From Halichondria panicea (Eukaryota > Porifera > Demospongiae > Suberitida > Halichondriidae): a stretch of 64,000 bases of DNA. Each line of letters opens with the position of its first letter. Positions within the stretch are counted from its first letter, which is position 1. Below are positions 55,801-64,000 of the stretch, in pieces. Both the position numbers and the translations under genes were made by a program. The notes below the pieces were generated by a model that was not told where the DNA came from, did no database searches, and saw only the letters and a program-made list of their open reading frames with translations. The DNA lies in NCBI RefSeq assembly GCF_963675165.1, contig NC_087389.1, forward strand, positions 716,001 through 780,000, written 5' to 3'.

Positions 55801-56775
55801 CATCAAATGACGAAGGTGACATACAACTGTCTCTCTCCAGTAGGTCAAGATTGAAATCAATATCCCTGCAAACATGCAAACAAAGAAAGGAATAAAATAT
55901 TGCGTATATCAACTGAGCCACTTACAATCGAGGGTAAGCAGCAGCACAATCTTCTGTTGGAGCTGCCACTCCAGGGTCAATCAGACTGTTGCTACCATTG
56001 ACTTGGTTACATTGTATAGTGGTGTTCCCTAGGCCTAGCAGACCTGCAGCAGTTACTATGCCTCGAGGTACACTGGCACTTCCACCACAGAACGACCTGA
56101 CTTGTTCCACTGAGTTGCTTTCATCAGAGGAAATCCTTCCTTCCACAGAAGATGACTGTTCATCACACTGTTCAGTTATGTCGATTGTATTGGACTTGTT
56201 TCCTGAATCCATGACTGTATTCACAGTGAAGTTACTCAGCCCCCAGCAGTTGCAGCTACCTCCACCATGTTCTGATTGGAGCACTCGGAACTGTATGAAT
56301 TCATTCACATCAGCTCTTGGATCTATTTCACCAATATTCAGTGTTTGTGATCTGTCCCCTTCACCTGCATGCAGATCAGAAACTGTATATAATTATAGTA
56401 CATGCTCTATCATAATAAAAATAGTTCACCATGCACTTTGGTTTGATAGTGGACAGAACTAAACGTTATCCTGTTCTACTACATGTACAGATTACCTAAA
56501 GTAATATTCCCTGAGGGACTGATCCATTCTTCAGGATTCAAGTCTTGTCCTGTGAGGAGCCTGAACTCCACTCTGATCTGAGTCCCATCTTCAGTGAGTC
56601 CTGTCAGACATTCTGAGGTGTAGGTAGAGAACAGCATGAAGTGCACATGTACAGTCACAGTATCTCCAGTCACTGCATCCCCAGGTGTCTGTCTTGACTC
56701 TCTGGGTAATGAACTGGATATAGCACTAGACCAGAACAATAGGACAGTCACTAGAATACAGCTCTGTGTCGCCAT
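49819..56775 (-). CDS. Adhesion-type GPCR 2 with two tandem GAIN-GPS modules
   Basis: About 24 exons from ATG 56775 (signal peptide almost identical to receptor 1) to the stop at 49819. Order: signal peptide; two unknown ectodomain segments (56364-55926, 55865-55407); SPEYW segment and Thr/Pro stalk (55353-54978); GAIN A (54919-54881, 54815-54669, about 54172, 54034-53921, 53680-53341, 53296-53230); GPS A (53180-52878) with GRWDTDGC and [13 protein letters not shown]. The same exon then continues, without a helix, into [11 protein letters not shown] and a short Thr/Pro stalk. GAIN B follows (52820-51445), then GPS B ([15 protein letters not shown]) joined to helix 1, seven helices, and a tail ending ERESGV. 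Both GPS copies keep the Trp, the Cys and the HLT cleavage triad. It is possible that an alternative promoter makes only the second module. Confidence 0.8.
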
Positions 56776-58199
56776 TACTTTGTGTCTTTAGTCAGTGGTC
56801 AGTGGTTTAAAAAAAGGAGATAATTATAATTTTCATGACCAATTTCCTCGACAGCAGGAAACATTGCAACATCTAAAATTAGTGTGGGTAAAGATGGTTT
56901 AACCAAACAACCAACGAAAACTCTGCATCCGAGTCTCGAGGGCAGTATGAAATCAAGGCTAATTAAACCCAGCACAGTTTACAATTGACATTGTATATAT
57001 ATACAGCTACTATAGTAACGATCTGCTTCTATTGTGCATGTGCATAAAATCTGTTATTATTCTAGCCTCTATCCCAGGCCGCACTTCACTCTGTAGCAGG
57101 CCTTCTTTTCTCTTGAAGGCCAGTGAAGGAGGCTACTACTATATATAATTATGTGAATGTAAAACATGTATCATTACATTTGAATTTTGCTATAATTAGG
57201 TCAAAACACCACATGCATGTATCATATCATACACGTAGCTCTGTCCAGCACTAGAACGAATACAAACTCTACGATGAAGCTATGCATGGCAGGGGGGGTG
57301 CCCTCCTCTGATTGAGCATTATGCCAGCCTAATAGGCAAACAATATTAGCACATTAGGCAATTTTTACCAAATTTTGAGAAAGTATGATTTATAGAAGCA
57401 CTATAGCCTCAATAGCATGAGTATTTGCTAATACTGAGTATATACGTATGGAAGGTGCTATAGTAGTACTGTTAACTCTTTTCTAAGATTTCTAGATTAT
57501 GTAAAAGCGTCTGTGATGTTGCAGTATAATTCTCGTTGATGATTTTTATTGAGACTAATGGGTAATAATTAAAGACTAATTGGTGATTAATAGGTACAAT
57601 GCATGAGACTTGGAGACTAGACTAATAGGCGCATAATTGGGCAAGGCCTTGTGGTCAGTATGGTTTGTTTGTTTATTCATGGCCAATTTCCTTGAGCAGG
57701 AAACATGCAACACCAAAGTAGTGTGGGTACATAGTGTTGATCAGCTGTTATTAGATGCCATGCACACACAAAGGGAAATACAGACATAAGCAAATACAAG
57801 TCAGACTCACAAAAGTCAATTTCATAGATTAGAGGTTCCCACTGTGTTCAATGATGTTCTTCAACGGCAAATTTCTTGTCTTCTTCCTCTCTTGATTTCA
57901 CATTTTTAGGTTCGGTGTCAGTCAGATGTTTGATGAGCCGCTTGCCAGTAATGAAGTTTCATTGTATTGAGGACCCTATTAGAAAATTGCAAAATAAGCT
58001 TATACATAAGAGCTGTTTGACTGGTCTCCAAATAATCCATGCACTGCTCATAACATTAGGAGCGGCTTTAATCGAGGCTACCCTGATTGCACATGCGCCA
58101 ACCGGAGTGTGCGCCAACATGCAGCCCCTCCCTATAATGGGTTGCAGAGTATGACAAGCCACGCCCACTCAAGAACTATTGGTTGCCCAATCCAGAGCC
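56776..58199. other. Spacer between receptor 2 and the ALG11 fragment
   Basis: No clear gene. It is a mosaic of pieces also found near 48.9-49.8 kb: a 'gaccaatttcctcgacagcaggaaacat' block at 56837 and again in degenerate form near 57683, and a 'ctctgtccagcactagaacgaatacaaactctac' block near 57238. There is also a hairpin near 57063-57135. The second 5'-flank-like block near 57683 may be the relic of a lost receptor copy. Confidence 0.5.
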
Positions 58200-58793
58200 A
58201 TGGGAGAGACTGAAAATGACCGTGATGCTGCTCCCACGGTGTTCCCAGAGCCTATTATACAGACTACACAAGAAGAAGCACCCTCCTATCAGACAGCATG
58301 GCTCCTGCTCTACTCTCTCATCATTGCACTGTCTATTTTCCTTCTGATGATCGTCATCGTAAAACTGATCTCTGTGTGGAACACCAGGAAGAACTTCAAG
58401 AAATGCCAGTTCAACTTGTTAACGCATCCGCCTGTTGTGGTCGGATTTTTCCATCCATATTGCAATGCTGGTGGAGGTGGCGAAAGAGTACTATGGCAAA
58501 GCATCAGAGCTCTCCAATCTCGGTACAACTTTATACGCTGCATCGTCTACACTGGAGATCGTGCCAATAAAGAATCCATTTTTAGCAAAGTTAAAAACAG
58601 ATTTGGAATTAATCTTGCGAGAGGTGCGATAGAATTTGTCTACTTAAAACGTCGTAGTTGTGTGGAAGCTGAAAAATGGCCGCGGTTTACAGTCCTTGGT
58701 CAAAGCATTGGCTCAATTTTTCTCGGGCTTCTGAACTTTGTACCAGATGTGTATATTGACACAATGGGCTATGCATTTACTCTGCAATATTAA
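58200..58793 (+). pseudogene. ALG11: ALG11 mannosyltransferase, 3'-truncated fragment
   Basis: ALG11 adds the fourth and fifth mannoses to the dolichol-linked oligosaccharide on the cytosolic face of the ER. The frame gives about 197 residues: [12 protein letters not shown], a membrane anchor ([19 protein letters not shown]), then the diagnostic [19 protein letters not shown] and [15 protein letters not shown], followed by [15 protein letters not shown]. It then stops after QY. Family members continue for about 300 more residues, including the C-terminal GT-B half with the catalytic and donor-binding residues; all of that is absent. No 5' splice site is visible at the break. Sequence beyond the break matches spacer DNA at 49161 onward, so the end is a rearrangement junction. 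An alternative is that the rest of the gene was lost in assembly. Confidence 0.85.
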
Positions 58794-59446
58794 TCGATAG
58801 CCTTGAAAGTAAAGTGATATCGCACCTATATAGGCTATACTCCTCCATGCAAAACAAATTGAACACGAAAGATCACAATGCCTGAGCATTTGCTACAATT
58901 CAGCCAGCCATGCATGACAGACTATCAGGTTCCTCTGGCCTCTCATACAGGAGTAATTATGGCCGTACAATATGCCATATACTGGCACTGCTATTCCTTT
59001 GATCTCAGAGGTCAAAAGGCAACAAATATATATACAGCTACTGTAGTACGATCTGCTTCTATTGTACATAACGTCTGTTCATATTATGTAACTGTAAAAC
59101 ATGCATAATTTATTTTGCTATTGTACATAACGTAGAATTGAGTTTTGCTTGCATGACTAACGTTCCTTGCATTCTTCAGATAATTCCTCACTGTGACTGG
59201 AAAGCCCTAAATGTGCATCATTATGAGGACAGTAAGGATAGGAGATATAAAATGTATCTTAGCTATAGATACGAAGACACCTCATACAGCTAGTTATATA
59301 GGTAAAAACACCACACATGCATGTATCATATACGTAGCTCTGTCCAGCACTAGAACAAATACAAACTCTACAATGAAGCTATGCATGCATGGCAGGGGGG
59401 CCTATACACCAAGCTCAGTGTTACAAACATCTTCCAAGTTGTGCAA
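58784..59446. repeat. Left part of a large duplicated block (copy of 49161-49818)
   Basis: From the 'gcaata...atcgatagcc' junction the sequence follows 49161 onward almost base for base, with only small indels and substitutions, and continues into receptor 3. No gene. Confidence 0.85.
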
Positions 59447-62400
59447 TCACACACCTGACTCTCTTTCCACGGTCGAGTTGAATACACTAGACTCCAGTTT
59501 CAACGAACTGTCCAAAGATGGAGAGGTAACATTTGTGCTGACATTGCTGAGAGTGGTACTCTGAAATGCAGAATAATCATAATAATTATACGATCAGATT
59601 TGATAGTGGTATACCTTGGTACTGGTGCTTTCAAACTTATATTGATATCGATGCTTTGCCAACTTTTTCTTCCACCATTTGGAGTAGGCATCCCTCACTG
59701 GCTCAGAGAGAGGCACAAAAAGTATAAAAATGGCCACTCCTTGGAATGAAACAAATATCGTGAAAATGTACGCTAGTGGGAGTAGAGCAGGGACCTCGAA
59801 CACCAAAATACCTGTTAATAATGTTATTAAATATCTCTCAGTTATTCTTGTGCTCACCAATTATCCATGTCAGTCCCATGACAGTGACCAGTGACACAGA
59901 CGACTTTAACCAAGAACTGTATAAGAAACATTTCAAGCACAGTACAATGTGTCTCTATTATAGCCAAATACCTCACTTCCTGTTTTTTTCCTTGTCTCTT
60001 TTGGTGTCTACACATGGTAACTATTGCCATGATAAAGAAACCAAAATTCACCAATAGAATCACCACCACTGGCACAATGAACGTCAGAATAAAGTTAGTG
60101 ATGGGGTTCAACCAGCAGCTGCAAACACAGGCTTATAAATAGTTTAGCACTTTTAAAGGACACTCCATCACAAAAGCTTAATTGGTGCATACATGTACGA
60201 CACGTACGTGCATACTTGGGTCGCGATAACGGAACGACTGCATGAACTCACACTATGGTGGTTGTATTGTTGCTGACCAGCTGGTAGCTATAGCTGTCCT
60301 CCAGTTGAGGGACTGCAAAGCCCAACGGAATACAGAGAACCATGTACAGCAGAGGAGCACCTATATAGGGAAATCATGAACACAATATCTTAATTTTGAC
60401 TATATATATACACATACCATAGCTGACAATAGTGAAGCTGACAATGTATTTCCGTTCATGCTCTTTTACAAATACTTTGACAAGAACCAGATACAAGACC
60501 ACGCCCTCCATGAGCATCCACATGAAGGACACCAGGAACAAGTAGTGCATGAGAACTGCTGCAGTCCGACAACCAGGATCCACCACACCCCCTCCTCCGT
60601 GAGGGGTCACCCCAATCACAAAGGTCAGCTGTGCCAGAATCAGACTCACACACAAGTTTATGTGGATGTAGTTACGCATGTTCCACAAGGTCCTGTATTG
60701 TCAATTGAAACACTCAGTATATAATTAGTATATAAGGTTTTCTCACCTAAAGAATACCAAAGCCACAATGGTGGCCAACATGGCAATCACAGATAGAGAC
60801 ACTCCAATGTAGCCAATGATTGAAAGAGACAGGGCCACACCAGAGGGTATGTTGAGTGGTTGTGCACTGAGGAGAATGGCAAAGTTGGTGAGATGTGTGC
60901 ACTCACACACAGTCTGTGTGGAGTTAGAGAGACTGTCATTTCTCACACATCCTTCAGTGTCCCATCTTCCATTGGCTAAAAGGTTGTCACTAATGCATAA
61001 TTATGATGAAACCAAATATATAAAATTATGCACCTCTATAATAAATACCTGGTAGTTATAAATTCCCAGAATACACAAGTCGCTTCTTCGTTGGTATCAT
61101 CATTTTCAATAACAGCCTGTATAATTATTATGATTATGTTAGATGATAGACTATATACCATGCCTTACTTGTGCGTATTTGCTGTGTTTCAGTGTGACAA
61201 TGACTGGCTGACTGAGCTGAATGTTGGCTGTGTCACAGATATTGTCCCCACACTGCAGACTGGTAGAGACTACTGGAGATGCTAACACAGTGTCCCTCTC
61301 TCCTGGCAGAGTCCCAGGCAGCAGTCCACTCATGTTCCTGTAGTAGACTGAGGCCACAGTGACTGGTCCAGTCCCATTACTCACTATCCTCACTAACTCA
61401 GTGGGCACTTGAATAGAGTTGCTCCTTACACCAATACTAGTGAAGTATATATCTTCATTGTCAACTGGTGTCTCCAAATGAATGACTTCTGCAATGAGCA
61501 AATAAGCACTAAACTCCTAAACAGACCAAGCAATTGCGTGTGGGCACAAGGCTAACTGCATGTACTGTATACATATACCTCCTTTTACCATACCATTTGG
61601 CTAAGAATGAGACATTAATTGTTGCTCTAGCACATGAAATTCTAAGAAACGGCTCCATGACAATGTACCACATCCTGTGAAGCTTATAATGTGTATGGAT
61701 TCAGCACTAACAAATCAATTAGTGCAACAGTTTTGTCGTCACTTATACGAACAATTAATGGGGGGGTTTTACCAATATTTCCTGAGTGCTGGGGATCAGT
61801 TGATGTAGTGAATCCATTGAAAGCTAGTTTCTCTATGGTAGCAATCAGAGTGCTGCCAGCGATGATACTAGGCTGTGTATGGTGTGCAGAGAAGAACATG
61901 AGTGTGTGTGCAAGTACATAATTATAACCCAGTATCCTGAAACTTAAAATCAAAATGTGCACAGTTATGATCACCTCTTCATTATTGCTCGTCTTTTCCA
62001 ACAGCATGTCTCCAATGGAGAGAATGGTCTGCAGCAAGCAAATACATAGATACTTTCTTGCAGTGGTTAGACTGATCCTCTTACATACATGCATGAACCC
62101 TCTGTATATATACAAGTAAATTACGTACGTCTGAGCTCATCTAGCTCACTATCTGCTCACCTCACTGAATGACACCATGTCCTCAACTCTCCCATCTGAC
62201 AGATTGCTCCTGTCCACAATGTCAGCAAGCAGGTAGGCTACTACAGTCTCATCCACTACTCTAGCTCCCACCACTCCCTCCAGTGCAATGGCAGCTGTTG
62301 CTGGAGGCTGGGTGGAGGATAAGGATAACATTTAGAGCCCGTGTATAGACAACAGAGAATGTTGTTTCTTACCATGGTGAGAATATTGCCCAATTCCTCA

Positions 62401-64000
62401 TCATTTCTAATCTGTAAGAAAAACCATAAAATCATTAACAATTAATGTACTAAAACTATTATTTGAGAGACTCACCAAACCCAATACTTCCTCCAGTGTG
62501 TCTCCAAGTTGCTGCAGGGCAATAAGATCATCTGCATCATCAGTTGTGGAGACATCAGGTGTGGGGGGCACTGTGGAGGGTGATGGTGTGCAGGGAGATG
62601 GTGTGAGGGGTGATGGTGTGCAGGGAGATGGTGTGAGGGGTGATGGTGTGGAGGGTGATGGTGTGGAGGGAGATGGTGTGAGGGGTGATGGTGTGCAGGG
62701 AGATGGTGTGAGGGGTGATGGTGTGGAGGGTGATGGTGTGGAGGGAGATGGTGTGAGGGGTGATGGTGTGCAGGGAGATGGTGTGAGGGGTGATGGTGTG
62801 GAGGGTGATGGTGTGCAGGGAGATGGTGTGAGGGGTGATGGTGTGCAGGGAGATGGTGTGAGGGGTGATGGTGTGGAGGGTGATGGTGTGAGGGGTGATG
62901 GTGTGGAGGGAGAGTTAGTATTTGTAACAGGCTCATCAGTACGGGGGCGAGGCTTACCGGAACGTGCACTGAGGAGAATGGCAAAGTTGGTGAGATGTGT
63001 GCACTCACACACAGTCTGTGTGAAGTTAGAGAGACCGTCATTTCTCACACAACCTTCAGTGTCCCATCTTCCATTGACTAGAGGATCGCTACTACTGCAT
63101 GTGTTTAAACCACAGATAAAGTATGCATCTCTATAGATATCACAATACCTGTTAGTTATAAATTCCCAGAACACACAAGTAGCCTCGCTGGTATCATCAT
63201 TTTCAATAAGAGCCTGCAATCAAATAATAAGACTTAGTGTTTAGATAAGATCGACTACCATGCCTAGTTTACTTGTGCATATTTGCTGTGTTTCAGTGTG
63301 ACAATGACTGGTAGACTGAGCTGAATGTTGGCTGTGTCACAGATATTGTCCCCACACAGCAGACTGGTGGAGACCACTGGAGATGCTAACACAGTGTCCC
63401 TCTCTCCCGGCAGAGTCCCGGGCAGCAGTCCACTCATGTTCCTGTAGTAGACTGAGCCCACAGTGATTGGTCCAGTTCCGTTATCCACTATCCTCACTAA
63501 CTCAGTGGGCACTTGAATAGAGCTGCCCCTCACATCAATACTAGTGAAGTATGTATCCTCATTGTCCACTCGTGTCTCCAAATGAATGACTTCTGCAATG
63601 AGTAAATAAGCTCTTAAACAGACCAAGCAATTAATAATAAGCGTGTGGGACGAGGCTACTGCATGTACTCAAGTGATTACCTTTACCATAAACCATTTAC
63701 TAAGAATGACGAAAATGTAGACATTAATTAATGTTGCTCGAGCACACATGCACATGCAATTCTAATTAACGGCTCCATGACATGTACCACATCCTCTGAA
63801 GCTTATAATGTGTATGGATTCACACTAACAAATCAATTGTGCAACTAGTTTTGTCGTCACTTATACGAAGAATTAATGCCATGGGGTACTTACCAATATT
63901 TCCTGAGTGCTGGGAATCAGTTGATGTAGTGAATCCATTGAAAGCTAGTTTCTCTATGGTAGCAATCAGAGTGCTGCCAGCGATGATACTGGGCTGTGTA
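59447..64000 (-). CDS. Adhesion-type GPCR 3 with tandem GAIN-GPS, 5' end outside window
   Basis: Close paralogue of receptor 2. The stop at 59447 ends the same ERESGV tail. Moving upstream: helix 7 and 6 exons (59.6-59.9 kb), helix 5 (59.98-60.12 kb), helices 2-4 (60412-60688), GPS B with helix 1 (60745-60990), then GAIN B exons (61.05-62.41 kb). One large exon (about 62474-63100) carries, from its 5' side, GPS A ([24 protein letters not shown]), [10 protein letters not shown], 22 units of S/L/C-TPSP and the GAIN B start ([20 protein letters not shown]). GAIN A exons follow (63.14-63.21, 63.27-63.60, 63.89-64.0 kb and beyond). The N-terminal half lies past the window edge. Introns are also nearly identical to receptor 2, so the duplication is recent. 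Confidence 0.82.
62570..62915. repeat. 15-bp coding minisatellite for the TPSP stalk (22 units)
   Basis: The unit reads gg(t/a)gatggtgtg with a variable gag/cag/agg end. On the minus strand it encodes [10 protein letters not shown] or CTPSP. Six units carry Cys. Longer sub-patterns (for example C-L-S-S-L) recur, so expansion occurred by blocks. The equivalent stalks of receptors 1 and 2 hold only a few units. Confidence 0.9.

Noticed and set aside
57848-57955. Minus-strand Lys/Glu-rich open stretch (ITGKRLIKHLTD ... KFAVEEHH)
   Set aside because: It looks faintly like a terminal exon, but is only about 35 codons, has no clear acceptor and no recognised family, so I do not call it.
62498-63136. 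Plus-strand 212-residue frame with GDGV repeats
   Set aside because: Antisense shadow of the TPSP minisatellite; the minus frame is continuous with GPS and GAIN sequence.

Overview
The window looks like nuclear DNA of an early-branching animal, most like a demosponge (for example Amphimedon). This is an inference. It rests on compact genes with many short GT-AG introns (about 50-500 bases), AT-rich spacers full of CA/GT microsatellites and minisatellites, clear orthologues of animal genes, and a tandem family of GPS-bearing (adhesion-type) seven-helix receptors. I saw no prokaryotic genes, rRNA, tRNA or CRISPR.

Layout. 1-5.3 kb: repeat-rich non-coding DNA with miniature inverted-repeat elements and degenerate copies of the segment that carries the first visible ANAPC4 exon. 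A minus-strand gene for an 11-residue-repeat coiled coil (2.6-3.8 kb) lies inside it and carries a 1-bp frameshift. 5.4-9.6 kb: ANAPC4 (+). 9.9-10.6 kb: a TLC-domain membrane protein (+). 10.8-14.7 kb: GRAMD4 (-). 14.9-20.5 kb: ceramide kinase CERK (-). 20.9-22.5 kb: phosphatidylserine synthase PTDSS1 (-). 22.7-25.0 kb: proteasome lid subunit PSMD6/Rpn7 (+). 25.3-25.6 kb: SCOC (-). 25.8-33.4 kb: proteasome base subunit PSMD2/Rpn1 (+), with an in-frame ankyrin-repeat N-terminal extension. 33.6-36.3 kb: two head-to-head B3GALT6-like glycosyltransferases, one with an altered DxD motif. 36.8-40.5 kb: DNAJC2 (+). 40.9 kb to the window end: three tandem minus-strand receptors of the adhesion-GPCR type, with a truncated ALG11 fragment (+) between the second and third.

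How the genes relate. Most of 5-40 kb is housekeeping: ubiquitin ligase and proteasome (ANAPC4, PSMD6, PSMD2), lipid metabolism (CERK, PTDSS1, TLC protein), proteoglycan linker synthesis (B3GALT6), autophagy/Golgi (SCOC) and ribosome-associated chaperoning (DNAJC2). Several genes are divergent pairs with ATGs only about 160-240 bp apart, so shared promoters are likely.

The two most unusual designs are (1) an ankyrin-repeat/Rpn1 fusion, supported by an unbroken run of phase-0 splice junctions and by the lack of any independent start codon for Rpn1; and (2) receptors with two complete GAIN-GPS modules in series, joined by a Ser/Thr/Pro stalk, in front of one seven-helix domain. The receptor array also shows very recent segmental duplication with a junction inside ALG11, so assembly error or unmerged haplotypes must be excluded there. 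All splice sites were read by eye. No similarity search was run, and family calls come from remembered family motifs.
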